Assembly (NCBI RefSeq): GCF_030269925.1
Contig: NC_085108.1
Span: 6,758,001-6,822,000 of the forward strand
Source: Bombyx mori
Lineage: Eukaryota > Arthropoda > Insecta > Lepidoptera > Bombycidae
Direction of reading: 5' to 3'
Length of the DNA stretch: 64,000 nucleotides
Shown: positions 9,773 through 20,448 of the stretch, one piece after another
Numbering within the stretch: the first letter of the stretch is position 1
Layout of the letters: each line of letters begins with the position of its first letter
Made by a program: the position numbers and the translations under genes
Notes under the pieces: model-generated
The model's database searches: none
What the model was told of the DNA's origin: nothing
The model's input: the letters and a program-made list of their open reading frames with translations, nothing else

Positions 9773-12700
9773 CTAATCAACTGGCAGCCGGGACAACGTT
9801 GTGACCGCTCGTTTGAGAACCGAGTCCCCGACCAGAACCTCTGCAGACCGAGGGGTCCCATCCTTACCGGGAAACAGATTAACAATGCGCCCCCTACGCC
9901 AACGCAGTGGCGGCAGGTTAGCATCCTTAACCAACACAAGGTCACCGACGTGAGGGGGACTGGTTCTATCCGTCCACTTAAAGCGCTGCTGGAGCAGATG
10001 TAAATACTCAAGGGACCAACGTTTCCAAAAATCTTGGGACATCTGCTGCAACATCTGGTATCGCCTCAACCGTCCAGGCTTGATATCCGAGAGGGGATAC
10101 TCCGGCAACGCATTGAGTGGCTGTCCTATCAAGAAATGGCCTGGAGTTAACGACTCCAAGTCATTCGGGTCTGAACTGAGCGGGCACAACGGCCGTGAAT
10201 TAAGTACCGCTTCAATTTTACAAAATACCGTGGTTAACTCCTCAAAGGTGAGCGAGGTTTGCCCTATCACGCGCATCAAGTGAGTCTTAGCCGATTTTAC
10301 TACTGCCTCGAAAATTCCACCCCAGTGGGGGCATCCTGGAGGACTGAAGGTCCACCGAATACCGCGACGAGAGAGGGCCGTTTCAATATCCACCTGGTTA
10401 TTGTTCAAGAAATTTACTACATCCCGCAAGTAACGGTCCGCACCTACAAAATTCGTTCCGTTATCGGAGCGTATCAATTCGGGTAAGCCTCGACGGGACA
10501 CAAATCTATCCAAGCTCGCAATAAAGGCTTCAGTTGTAAGGTCGGCAACAACTTCAAGATGTACAGCTTTGGTTGAAAGGCAGACAAAAACGCACAGATA
10601 AGCCTTAATTAACCTAACATTCCGCAAACGTGAAGCCTTGATCATGAAAGGCCCAGCGAAGTCCGTACCAACTCCAGAAAACGGCCTCATCTTCTTCACT
10701 CTGTCTGGAGGCAGATCTCCCATCTGAGGCTGCATCGTAGACGCCTTAAGCCGATAACAGGGTAAACACCGGAAAAGGACGCTCCGAACCGTACGACGCC
10801 CTGACAGAATCCAAAATTCCCTCTGGAGGGATGCCAACAGCGCATTGCAACCGGAATGCGAATTTGCGATGTGGCGATCCATCACCAACAGGTCAACTAA
10901 CTGGCTCTTCTTGGGAAGTAAAAGAGGATGGCGCGCCGAATAAGGTAAATTGGAGTTACTTAATCTACCTCCCACTCGAATCAGCCCCTGGCCGTCTACA
11001 AAGGGGCTAAGACGAACGATAGCTCCACGAAGCTTAGGGCGCTTAGTCCTTAGCGCCTTCAATTCTGAATGAAAGCTGGTGGCTTGCACAACTTCAATTA
11101 ATTTCAGCAGCGCCTTCTTCCGCTCGATGGGACACACAACAGGTGTCATATTGCGTTGAGACACCGACAAACGACAATTCCGAATAAACCTCAAAATCCA
11201 GGCGGTAACCTTAACCAGCTTGTCCAAGGAGCTATAACGGTTGATGAGCAGATCCAAATCCAACCCCTGAATCACTCCTCGATCCTCGAACTGCGCCGGT
11301 GCAGCCACGAGACCTGGAGGAACTTCTATGCGAGAGGGAGGCCACTGAGAAGCTTTCTTGGTGAGCCACTGGGGACCCCACCATAACTGATGATCAACTA
11401 TTTCCGATGCTAAGCATCCCCGAGAAGCGCAGTCCGCCGGATTGAGCTCACCAGGCACGTGTCTCCATGTTAGAGGGACCTCAGAACCTTGAATCTGGGA
11501 GACACGGTTGGCCACGAAAACTTCAAGTGTATGAACCGAAGCCTTCAACCAGCACAACACTATCTGGCTGTCTGTCCAAGCATAGACAGTGTTTTCTAAA
11601 TCAATAACCGACCGTAAACTAGTAGCTGTATGGTTTAACAACCTAGTCAACAGAGCGGCACCAGACAACTCAAGCTTCGGAATCGTCATGCGTGTCCGAA
11701 GCGGAGCGACCTTACTCTTAGCTAACACCAACCGTATATCAACCCTTCCAGTTGAAGAAACCGTTCGCAAGTATACCGCAGCTGCGAATCCGCGTTCCGA
11801 GGCATCCGAAAACCCGTGGAGAGACGCCTTGTATTTGCCCGCAGGAACCAGCTTCCGAGGTATTGACACGTGGTTAATATCAGGGAGAGACGAGAAAAAG
11901 TTCAACCAATCCTTCAATAGGTCACCAGCAATCCCCTCGTCCCATGACAGGTTAGCAGACCACAGTCGCTGCATGAAGCACTTTAAGAGAAAAGTGACAG
12001 GAGCGATCCAACCGTTTGGATCGAAGGTTCGAGCAATTGTGGAAAGCACCGTTCGCTTAGACCATACCTTTGGATTTTCCAACTCCACCCGATAGGTAAA
12101 TTCGTCTTGAATCGGACGATATTGAATCCCTAGGACCGACAGCATGTTAGGGTTATCGACATTCTCGAAAAGATGGGGGTCCTGTTGAAACTCCGTTGGC
12201 AAACCAGTCAACAACTCAGGACAGTTAGACAGCCATTTTCTCAACTCGTACCCGCCCCTGCTCAAAAGGCGGATCAGTTCATCCTTGCGTGATAAGGCCT
12301 CTTCGACACTGTCGGCGCCCGTACATACGTCATCGACATATAGGTCCCGTTCCAAAATGTCCGCAGCACGAGGGTAGTGCAACCGTTCCCTCACTGCCAA
12401 CTCCCGCAAAGAACGAACCGCTAAATATGGACTCGACCGCAACCCGTAAGTGTTCGTGTTCAGTTCATAAATTTTTATGGGCTCATCTGAGCTTTCACGC
12501 CAGAGAATGAGTTGATACCGCCTATCCTCCGGATGAATCACCGTTTGCCTGAACATCATACGGATGTCTGCCACGAAAACGATCTGGTGCCTGCGGAAGC
12601 TCGTCAGTATGTCTGAAATGTCCCGGTTCAGCTTTGGACCCGAATGGAGACACTGATTTAACGAGACGCCGGAGGAGGTCGTGACCGAACCGTCAAACAC

Positions 12701-13666
12701 GACCCTAATTTTACCGTTAGGAGTTTTCAAAACCGCATGATGAGGCAGGAAACAGTGCTCCGTAGCACTCCAATCTACCTTGGAAACCGACATGTGACCT
12801 AAAGATTCATACTCCCGCATAAACTCTACATATTTCTGCCGGAACACCGCGTCGCGCCTCATGCGTCTCTCCATTGACAAAAGTCTGGTCTCTGCTGCCT
12901 TCCTCGAACTGCCTAGCAGTGGGCGATTCGCCCGAAAAGGAAGTCTTAACAAGAACCGGCCCGAATAGAGACGACCCGTATTATTCTGGTAAAACAGCTC
13001 ACATTCCTCCTCATCCGGGTTAACTCGATAAGCTGTAGGAGGTTCTTCTAGTTCCCAAAACCGTTGGACTACTTCCGAAAGCGTAGATCCGACCAGAAAA
13101 TTGTCCGATTTCCTCGCAGCGACTGGCCGGAACGCAGGACCCAACAATACATGCCCTAATTTTGTGTCCATTGCAACCAAACCCTCCGCATGAAGAACGC
13201 GCTTCCCAGTCAGGAGCAGCTTCCCTAGTACATCCGCCCCAAGTAGTACGTCTACTGGCCCCGGTGTGTCAAACTTGGGGTCCGCTAGCCGTAAGTCTGA
13301 AGTCAATGACCGTATGTAACTATTTACCTTCACCGGAGGGTGACGACCTATCACCTCAGGCATCACCAAAGCTGAGACTCTAAACTGTAAGCGAGGGTTA
13401 GGATTCGATGAGAAAATAAATGAAGTGTGACCGATCACGTCCGAAATTCTAACATTGCCCACTCCACGAATAGAATGAGAAGACTTGTAAATAGGATTGC
13501 CCAACCGTACTGCAAGGTTGCTCGACATAATACTGCCCTGTGCGCCGGAATCCAACAGAGCTCGAGCAAACACAGTGTTGCCATCCGAATCCAACACCCG
13601 AACAGAAGCGGTAGGAAGTAAAACAGCTTCTGGGGCTGGGGCAACACTGCAGTGAGCGGCAATTTC
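9773..13666 (-). CDS. BEL/Pao pol polyprotein
   Basis: About 1,297 codons, open directly after the gag TAG and in the same frame. The first available start-like codon is a GTG at 13597, but BEL/Pao pol is normally made as a Gag-Pol fusion, so no independent start is needed. Numbering from that GTG: aspartic protease LLDSGAQGS near 14-22; reverse transcriptase with VADIRMMF near 343 and YVDD near 420; RNase H motif WTDSQIV near 670; integrase with an HHCC finger, then GTDFAGPF, SDNGTNF near 1042 and GGIFEAVVKS supplying the D-D-E residues. It ends 33 bp before the 3' LTR. All catalytic motifs I can recognise are present with no internal stop or frameshift. Confidence 0.92.
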   Translation of the reverse strand, partial: EIAAHCSVAPAPEAVLLPTASVRVLDSDGNTVFARALLDSGAQGSIMSSNLAVRLGNPIYKSSHSIRGVGNVRISDVIGHTSFIFSSNPNPRLQFRVSALVMPEVIGRHPPVKVNSYIRSLTSDLRLADPKFDTPGPVDVLLGADVLGKLLLTGKRVLHAEGLVAMDTKLGHVLLGPAFRPVAARKSDNFLVGSTLSEVVQRFWELEEPPTAYRVNPDEEECELFYQNNTGRLYSGRFLLRLPFRANRPLLGSSRKAAETRLLSMERRMRRDAVFRQKYVEFMREYESLGHMSVSKVDWSATEHCFLPHHAVLKTPNGKIRVVFDGSVTTSSGVSLNQCLHSGPKLNRDISDILTSFRRHQIVFVADIRMMFRQTVIHPEDRRYQLILWRESSDEPIKIYELNTNTYGLRSSPYLAVRSLRELAVRERLHYPRAADILERDLYVDDVCTGADSVEEALSRKDELIRLLSRGGYELRKWLSNCPELLTGLPTEFQQDPHLFENVDNPNMLSVLGIQYRPIQDEFTYRVELENPKVWSKRTVLSTIARTFDPNGWIAPVTFLLKCFMQRLWSANLSWDEGIAGDLLKDWLNFFSSLPDINHVSIPRKLVPAGKYKASLHGFSDASERGFAAAVYLRTVSSTGRVDIRLVLAKSKVAPLRTRMTIPKLELSGAALLTRLLNHTATSLRSVIDLENTVYAWTDSQIVLCWLKASVHTLEVFVANRVSQIQGSEVPLTWRHVPGELNPADCASRGCLASEIVDHQLWWGPQWLTKKASQWPPSRIEVPPGLVAAPAQFEDRGVIQGLDLDLLINRYSSLDKLVKVTAWILRFIRNCRLSVSQRNMTPVVCPIERKKALLKLIEVVQATSFHSELKALRTKRPKLRGAIVRLSPFVDGQGLIRVGGRLSNSNLPYSARHPLLLPKKSQLVDLLVMDRHIANSHSGCNALLASLQREFWILSGRRTVRSVLFRCLPCYRLKASTMQPQMGDLPPDRVKKMRPFSGVGTDFAGPFMIKASRLRNVRLIKAYLCVFVCLSTKAVHLEVVADLTTEAFIASLDRFVSRRGLPELIRSDNGTNFVGADRYLRDVVNFLNNNQVDIETALSRRGIRWTFSPPGCPHWGGIFEAVVKSAKTHLMRVIGQTSLTFEELTTVFCKIEAVLNSRPLCPLSSDPNDLESLTPGHFLIGQPLNALPEYPLSDIKPGRLRRYQMLQQMSQDFWKRWSLEYLHLLQQRFKWTDRTSPPHVGDLVLVKDANLPPLRWRRGRIVNLFPGKDGTPRSAEVLVGDSVLKRAVTTLSRLPVD

Positions 13667-13669
13667 CTA
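13667..13669 (-). other. in-frame TAG between gag and pol
   Basis: The stop context on the coding strand is CGC TAG GAA. The frame is open for more than 550 codons before and about 1,300 after. A perfect CACTGCAGTG palindrome lies about 15 bases downstream. It could be a readthrough signal of the UAG-G type or a single nonsense mutation; the sequence alone does not decide. Confidence 0.85.
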
Positions 13670-15331
13670 GCGGGGGCCCGGGTCCCCGCTATCCCGGTCG
13701 GCGCGCGACGGAAGGTCGTAGCGTGCCAGCGGATCCCACGCTCCCACATAAGGCCCTCGTTTCCCGTCCCGCCTCATATACCTCCGCGTACGATGGCCAA
13801 ACGGGCCAAACACTGGAGGGAGTCGCTCCAGCGTCGGCCGCTCCCTCAGCGGAGGGGAAAACCGTACTTCTGAGGGAGGGGGAGACGAGTGAGCAGGGCT
13901 ACTCGATCCAGCAGGCGAACACGGCCCCGCACGGGGGGACAACGTGGCCACCCCGGCGTAGCTAGTGGGCATCCGCTGGCACCCGCCCGCAGTACCTAAC
14001 CCGGCGCCTCCCTGCGAAGCCTCTTCCCGAGGGTCCACGCCGCCGAATTGGCGAGGGCTACGACCGGTGCGCTCACCGGTCGGCGAGGCTGGATGACTGC
14101 GTCCGGATGACCTCGGAGTGGCGGCAGACTCCAGACACAGGAGGGCATGGTGCCGACCGTCGCAATTAGGGCACAATTGTGGCTGTGGACAGACGCTCGC
14201 CGTGTGCGGCCCAAAACAAAAAAAGCACCATCGCCGCTGGGCAACGATGTTGCGTCTACCCCTGATGCGCGTCGACCGGAACCTCGGACAGGCGGCTACG
14301 TCGTGCCCGCTCTCATGACAGAAGGCACACCGTGGGCCTCCCACCGCTGCCATGAGCGCAGTCAGTCGTTGAGACGGCCCCCTCTTATCCCCTCCCCCTC
14401 CCCTCTGAGCAACCGAAACGGCGTGGCCGGAAGCCGGCACACGCGACCCAGAGGAGGAGGGCGGTGGCATAATCTCGTGTCTGCGACTTTCGGCTTCTAA
14501 AAACGCAAGCAGACTGGCCAGGGTAGGCAGTTCGTCCCTACCTGCGTTGTCCTGCTGCTCGAATCGAGTGAGCACCTCAACCGGCAGCCTACCTGCAACA
14601 ATATAAAAGAGCAGATATGACCATTGGTCTACTGGTAGACCCAAATTGCCCAAGGCCTTAGTGGCCACCGTAACTGGATTCAGTACCTCGGCTCTGATAT
14701 CGGAAGCCCGAGAAAGTTTGGGTATCGCAAACAGCCTGGCCAGCTGAGCGTCCACCAACCGTCGTTGATTTTGATATCGGTCGAACAGGATCTGGCGTGC
14801 GACCGCATAATTGTCGTTGGTGATAGGCAAGTGTGCCACCAATTCACCAGGTTCACCTCGCAGAGCACCCCGAAGCTGAGCCATCTTATAAGAGGCAGTC
14901 AAGTCCGACCGACCATGGACCAGGCTGTCAAACAAATTTATAAAGCCGACCCACTCGTTCAGATCACCGTGGAAGATCGGCAGGTCAATGGAGGGGAGGC
15001 GTGATATGACGCCTGACGAAGTTCCCGAACCTCCATTACCACCGGAAGACGACTGCTTCTTAATATCGGCCACCCGTTGCAGAATGGCATCAGCGTACTC
15101 CTGACACTGGTCCACGTCAAGACCGATGGCATGGATCACCTCCTTCTCCACTTCGGACCCCAAAGCAACGAGGTCAGACAACCGATCGTACACTACCTCC
15201 AACCGTTCGTGCACCTGAGACGCCCTATCGAGCAATGCTGCATCCCTATCCGTTCTGTCAACCAAAGCATGAGCTGATGCGAACCATCGGAGCTCACTAG
15301 TCACCTTCCCGCGAATGTAGGACACCGACAT
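13667..15331 (-). CDS. BEL/Pao gag polyprotein
   Basis: 554 codons from an ATG. The N-terminal 100 residues are helical and charged. The middle contains the LPSIDLPIFHGDLNEWVGF capsid motif near 110-130, typical of BEL/Pao and related Gag proteins. Three Cys-His knuckles follow near residues 335-402: one CX2CX4HX4C and two CX2CX3HX4C. The C-terminal 150 residues are rich in Pro, Ser, Arg and Gly. The frame ends at a TAG and continues open into pol beyond it. Confidence 0.92.
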   Translation of the reverse strand: MSVSYIRGKVTSELRWFASAHALVDRTDRDAALLDRASQVHERLEVVYDRLSDLVALGSEVEKEVIHAIGLDVDQCQEYADAILQRVADIKKQSSSGGNGGSGTSSGVISRLPSIDLPIFHGDLNEWVGFINLFDSLVHGRSDLTASYKMAQLRGALRGEPGELVAHLPITNDNYAVARQILFDRYQNQRRLVDAQLARLFAIPKLSRASDIRAEVLNPVTVATKALGNLGLPVDQWSYLLFYIVAGRLPVEVLTRFEQQDNAGRDELPTLASLLAFLEAESRRHEIMPPPSSSGSRVPASGHAVSVAQRGGGGDKRGPSQRLTALMAAVGGPRCAFCHESGHDVAACPRFRSTRIRGRRNIVAQRRWCFFCFGPHTASVCPQPQLCPNCDGRHHALLCLESAATPRSSGRSHPASPTGERTGRSPRQFGGVDPREEASQGGAGLGTAGGCQRMPTSYAGVATLSPRAGPCSPAGSSSPAHSSPPPSEVRFSPPLRERPTLERLPPVFGPFGHRTRRYMRRDGKRGPYVGAWDPLARYDLPSRADRDSGDPGPR

Positions 15332-16598
15332 GTTACTTGCAGTTTACAACCAGAACAAAAAAAAATCAAAAAAAAATTCAAAAAAAATTCAAAAAAATGT
15401 CAAAAAAATAAAAAAAAATAAAAAAAAAATTCAAAATCAAAATTTAAAAAAAATCAAAGGAATTATTTAAAGGAGTGTACGAGTGAGCCCACCAAAATAT
15501 TCCTACTCCTAAGTATTTAGGTAACCTAGACCTCACCACTGTACCAAGGACACCCCAACAAATAAGAACAAACTTAAAATTAAAAGTTATAAGATAGAAA
15601 ATTGCTGATACCAGGTTTTGAGTTGCAACTAAACTCAAGCGCACCTGGCCTCTAGACTATAACTAGAAGCTAGTCACCAAGCAGGACCCAATCAACAATT
15701 TACTATCACAAAGTATTCACACTGTTCAACGGGTAAGTCAAATAACAAAATTAAAATTAAAAATTAATTATATGATAGCAAATTGCTGATAAAAATTTGT
15801 GAATTAATTTTCAAACACTGATGGCCTCAGGACTATACCAAAGCCAGTCACCAAGCAGGGCCCACAGTCAGCAATCCACTACCACAAATTCAAACAAGTA
15901 ATTTAAATTTAGAACAAATTAAAACAAATAACAAAAAATATATATAATAGCAAATTGCTGGTATAAGTTTTGAAATGACACTCATACACCGTTGGCCTCT
16001 GGACTATAACTAAGCTAGTCTCCAAACAGGGCCCAACCAGCAATCTACTACTACAAGTTCAACAAGTACTCCAGTTATATTCAATTACAAATGTGTTGCA
16101 GCTCAATTATACTAAAATATAAGTAGGAAGTGAGCTACAATCATACACAAATTAATAATAAATTATAAACCCAAACTGTAATAACATTCAGATTGTTACA
16201 CACAACTATGCTTAAATAGATGTGGTAATCTACTGCTATGATGAGCAGAATTAACATAAATCTGTAGTAATAGTATGAAAATAGCTGACCACTGTAGCAG
16301 CTGTGTGCTAGGTCATAAACTCAGCCAGCACAGCTGTCCAACTCACGTACAATTAGTCAGCTATGCGCAGTGGAAGCTAATAAATCAGTCTTACTATTAC
16401 TAACTATTACTACTCACTAATTTTCTTAACCAGGTGGATAGAAACACACTAAACGACCTGACCTAGGTCAGCAGAATGATAGTTTAAACAGAACCGAACC
16501 CTATGCCTACACTACTTCTGCTGACTAGTAACAAAATTAAGTGAGGTTAGACGTAAAAATTTTTACTTCGTGGTAATTTATATAGATTTCACAAATCT
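15332..16598 (-). other. BEL/Pao 5' leader
   Basis: Non-coding leader of about 1.27 kb between the primer site and the gag ATG. It is AT-rich. Next to gag (15357-15460) it has a tract that reads as nearly pure U in the RNA, and further upstream it holds three tandem repeats. No conserved frame. Confidence 0.7.
15588..16110 (-). repeat. three tandem repeats in the BEL/Pao leader
   Basis: Three diverged units of about 172-181 bp. On the plus strand each contains AATTGCTG (15600, 15781, 15953), a GGCCTCNNGACTATA block (15647, 15823, 15994), a CAAGCAGG or CAAACAGG block and a CTACTACNA-like block. Confidence 0.8.
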
Positions 16599-16616
16599 AA
16601 CCACGCTCTGCTACCA
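16599..16616 (-). other. BEL/Pao tRNA primer-binding site
   Basis: On the minus strand, five bases after the 5' LTR, the sequence TGGTAGCAGAGCGTGGTT begins with the TGG that pairs with a tRNA CCA end. The tRNA species was not identified. Confidence 0.8.
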
Positions 16617-16621
16617 GAAAT

Positions 16622-16987
16622 TGTTCGATTCGAACCCAGCGACCTCGTGGCAGCCTAGGGCTACGGAAACCAGCACGAGGTGCGCGTCGAACATGTGCCG
16701 CGATTCGCGGCGCCGTATGTACTATTTTAACAAAATATCATGCAATCACTCACCGGAACCGATGCCTTCGTCTTCTCACGCCGTATCACTTAGGGAGAAG
16801 GGTATGGGGCAGGAATGGATAAGGATTAGCGATGATACACAACTTTAGCGTAGACCGTCAATATACAGGTACCGTCCCGTTCGAGAAGCAAGACAAAGTG
16901 ACAGATGTCAAATCGCGACGGCACCGTCAAATCGCGACCCGTGTTGCCGTGGTAAGAATTCAAAAACTAACGGATTGGTTTCGAACA
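16622..16987 (-). repeat. BEL/Pao 5' LTR
   Basis: 366 bp, no mismatch to the 3' LTR seen. Its outer flank AATTG (16988-16992) is the right half of the target duplication. Confidence 0.92.
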
Positions 16988-17159
16988 AATTGTGTAACAT
17001 AAAACCGCTGTCAATCCCAATAATTAAAACTTACAATATAATTCTATAATTGTAACCACTGTCATATTTCATTGAAATTTACAAAAGGTATATTAAAAAA
17101 AATAAGATAAAAAATACCTTTATATAAATAAAAAAATCTAGACCTTAATCCGATCGTTT

Positions 17160-17370
17160 CTTTCTCTGCTCTTATGAATATTAGACGGAGAGCTAGAATG
17201 TTTTTTGACAACAACATAATAGTGAAATATTAATACGCGTAGCAAAAACTTTGTGGGTTTGGCGAAATCTGTGATTATAGAAGGTCTTTGACAACAGAAC
17301 CATGATAATGTTCAAACTTATAATTTGATTTAATTATAGTCGAATTTCGACTACTGCGGGACCACTAGTA
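17160..17370 (+). mobile_element. Helitron type C, fragment
   Basis: Contains TTAATACGCGTAGCAAAAAC and ends AATTTCGACTACTGCGGGAC then CTAGT (17366-17370), matching the twin minus-strand copies at 58106 and 61718. The middle is deleted and the 5' end unclear. Confidence 0.6.
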
Positions 17371-17479
17371 GTCATAAATTTGTTTAATAGTGTTAAGATA
17401 CCATTCTGTATGTGCACATAGAATCACTAAAATATTATTACAATTTTGAATATGATCAATTAAAACAATTTTTTAATTT

Positions 17480-17716
17480 TTATTATTTCTTGGTGGAGGA
17501 GCTCACGGCCCATTGGCGTTAAGTGGTTACTGTAGTCCATAGACATCTACAAAGTAAATGCCGCCTCCCACCTTGAGATAAGAGTTCTAAATTCTCAGTA
17601 TAGTTACAACAGTTGCACCACCCTTCAAACCGAAACGCATTACTGCTTCACGGCAGAAATAAGCAGAGTGGTAGTACCTACCCGTGCGGACTCACAAGAC
17701 GTCCTACCACCAGTAA
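17480..17716 (-). mobile_element. Bm1 SINE, 5'-truncated
   Basis: Minus-strand body from TTTTTATTATTTCTTGG to CCTACCACCAGTA. Diverged. Confidence 0.85.
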
Positions 17717-18544
17717 GAATAATTAAATAGTAAATATCTATAAACACACACATAAACATTTAAAAATTGAATGAATTGAAATTGGAATTAATTTTTTTTG
17801 AAGTAGCTTACAAATATTTACTACACAACGTTAGATAGAAGTCAACCGCCTCTTACACAACACGAACAAAATAATTAATCACTCGAGAAACTTTATTATC
17901 AAATTCTAGAAAAATCCTAAGACTAAAAACAAATATAAAGCCTAATAAAGCTCTTTTACTACACAGCTTTTCTGAGTCACTATACCACCCAAAGAGCGAG
18001 CCTATCGCTCTCTCGCTCTGCCATATAGCGCCATCTCTCTCGACCGTCGTTTTTTTTTCTCTCGATTGAACAGTTTGTTGTCAAAATAAGGATTATAAAA
18101 GCACTTGGACGGCTTTATGCGATTTGATTAATTTAATTATTAATTTAACGCTTTATAGATTTGAGGTTATTTGTTTATGTCGAATTGAGACATTGTGGGT
18201 CGTTTTGTTTGCGCGCTCCGGTTGCAATCATCCTCTTGTCTGAATTTGGGGCAAATTATTGACGTTTCTCCTAAAGGTGTAAAGCAATTCAATGATGTCT
18301 TTGACCAGCGTGACGTTTCTATCCGCCATTGTACTAAGCACGAAATTTCTTTTAAACTTAAAAAAAATATTTTGTAGTACTGCATAAAGCTATCCATGTT
18401 GGCATTTATAAAAAGAGAGTAGAATAAACGATCAATGTGAATGATGACTTAATTTTTAGAACCACCACGATGTAAGCGGACACCGGGTATGGTGAGCGGT
18501 GAGTTTGGATCGCGGCGAAGTCTGACTTAAGATTTTAGGGATGT
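17717..18544. other. no gene recognised
   Basis: Unique-looking DNA with a (CTCT)-rich patch near 18010-18060. 18195-18377 has an open stretch on each strand but no recognisable protein features. Confidence 0.4.
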
Positions 18545-18640
18545 TTTTTTTTATTGCTCAGGTGGATGGAGGAGCTCATGGCCCACCTAGTGTTGAGTGG
18601 TCACCGTAGCTCATAGACGCCTACATAAATGCCGCCGCCG
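18545..18640 (-). mobile_element. Bm1 SINE 3' fragment
   Basis: Oligo-T, then ATTGCTCAGGTGGATGGAGG. Breaks off after about 95 bp. Confidence 0.75.
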
Positions 18641-18707
18641 TACAGTGTCTGCAACCTGAAGATCTTGGGCTGGTAGACCGACGGCCCGAATGTTTTTTTT
18701 TCTTCTA

Positions 18708-18985
18708 GATTCAACGAGCTAGTAGGTAGAGCTCACGGGGCTCAAACCGAGAGTGTTGCTAACACTGACCCTAAGCAAGAGCAGTGCTTCGCAGAATCTA
18801 CTACCGGATCGGAAACGCGACCCACTGAGAAGACCCGGCGAGAAACTCAGTGGGCTGTGTCTGCGGGTTAGTTTACTCGCCGAGCCCTTCGTCGCAAGCG
18901 TCGGGTTCGACCAGAACGATGACCGGTGCTTGGAGTACCTAAAAGCACCGTTAGTGGATCGGGAGGATTCGAAATGACGTGTGCT
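18708..18985 (+). repeat. repeat P, long copy
   Basis: Runs from AGCTCACGGGGCTCAAAC to GATCGGGAGGATTCG and AATGACGTG, the 3' end shared with 56165 and 61405. Confidence 0.7.
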
Positions 18986-19900
18986 CAAATGTTATTATCT
19001 GACACTTGTATATAGAAAAACGTATCTTGAAAATTATCTTGTGTTCTGTTATAGATGTCGCCAAGAGATCATTGCGGTTTGAAGTGTAGGAGAAATCGTT
19101 GTTTTAATGGCTTTGTTAGTTAATCCTTTTCATGCTGAGTTTATTTTCACAGATTTCACAGAACTTACTAAAGGATTTTAAAAAAAAAGTACCTTATAAA
19201 TTAAGTGTCTTATAGAATCTTAATTATTTATCTCAAATGTCGATGAATTTTCGTAATTATTTCTGTTATGTATAACAGATATATAAAGTTACTCAAATGG
19301 AACTTATTTTTTACTGTAAATCTATTTACTTAATTTAAAAAAAAAAGAATATTGCACAATAGTCAGTATTCCGACGCATTGCACTGTAAACGCATTAACA
19401 CAGAGTCGATCTATCGACGGTTCGCGCTCTAAGGGCTAAATGGTAATTTACTGAGTCATAGAGCGCGATTTCGCGTCCCGATACGACTCGACTCGTAAAA
19501 TATTGATTGAAAACTCCCTCGATCCAGTTTCTTAACAATGCGTACCTAACGTCACAAGATCCATCTAACAGCCTGTATATTAGACGCGCTCTGACGTCAT
19601 ATCCCTTTCATTTTATAAATAGCCACCAAATTTTATTAATTGCTCCACGGCAAGACAGATCTTCGAAATCTTATACGCGGAGGCGAAAAAAAAAAAGCGC
19701 TGACATTTTATCGGATCTCGTCCGAGAACGGAGATAAACTCTTTCATTTAGACATTATATCATGCCTATTTATTCTCAATTCACTTAACACCTTGAACGC
19801 CATATCAAAAATCGAGAATTTTCATTCAGTTTACCGTCTAAACTAGACGGTAAAGGTCGCTAAATTTTATCCTCCATGCAAATAGTCGAAGTTTAATAAA
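18986..19900. other. no gene recognised
   Basis: AT-rich, low similarity to other parts of the window. One of the longer repeat-poor stretches of the inv intron. Confidence 0.4.
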
Positions 19901-20194
19901 TCTATATATATAAAAATGAATTGCTGTTTGTTAGTCTCGCTAATACTCGAGAACGGCTGGACCGATTTGGGTAATTTTGGTCTTGAATTATTTGTGGAAG
20001 TCCAGAGAAGGTTTAAAAGGTAGATAAATATGAAAATGCTCGGAATTAAATAAAAATAACAATTTTGTTTTTCCTTTGATATTTTGTCCCCCGTCGGACG
20101 GATTCCTTTTGTTTGTTTTAAGTTTATTTTATACAAAAGTTTAGGTATTTTATTTATCGATTGAGGTACTACGAAGTCAACCGGGTCAGCTAGT
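19901..20194 (+). mobile_element. non-autonomous Helitron, type B
   Basis: 294 bp, from TCTATATATATAAAAATGAA to GGGTCAGCTAGT, flanked by A and T as expected for Helitron insertion between A and T. Other copies: 25048-25326, 28919-30518 (interrupted) and 37801-38095. Confidence 0.8.
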
Positions 20195-20448
20195 TTTATA
20201 ACGAAAATCTTAAGTTGATAACAAATTACTGATTCACTGATTTTGGTTTGGCCCGAATGGTTATACTACGCTAAGCCCACCACTGGGTCGTAACAGATTA
20301 ACTACAATTCCAAGCAAATGTACTTAATTTCATTTCGTCATTACAATTTCAAACAAATGAATTTCATTTCGCTCCATTAGTTGTGTATGCACAGACTATA
20401 TAACACCTTTTTGGCGGGAAGGGGGCTGAGGTTGTATTATTATTATTG

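Larger units (their letters stand above)
9375..16987 (-). mobile_element. complete BEL/Pao LTR retrotransposon
   Basis: A 7.6-kb element with 366-bp LTRs that look identical by eye, TG...CA ends and a perfect 5-bp target duplication AATTG (9370-9374 and 16988-16992). The coding strand is minus. In order it carries the 5' LTR, primer-binding site, a 1.27-kb leader with tandem repeats, gag, TAG, pol (protease, reverse transcriptase, RNase H, integrase) and the 3' LTR. The YVDD reverse transcriptase, short LTRs and 5-bp duplication fit the BEL/Pao group, to which the silkworm elements Pao, Kamikaze and Yamato belong; I cannot say which it is. Matching LTRs imply recent insertion. It lies in the inv intron in the same sense as inv transcription. 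Confidence 0.93.

Noticed and set aside
9374..9776. Short open frames within the LTRs
   Set aside because: The same small peptides appear in both LTRs because the LTRs match; no start context or family supports a gene.
9763..14868. Many small frames opposite or out of phase with gag and pol
   Set aside because: They overlap the long BEL/Pao frames and have no features of their own.
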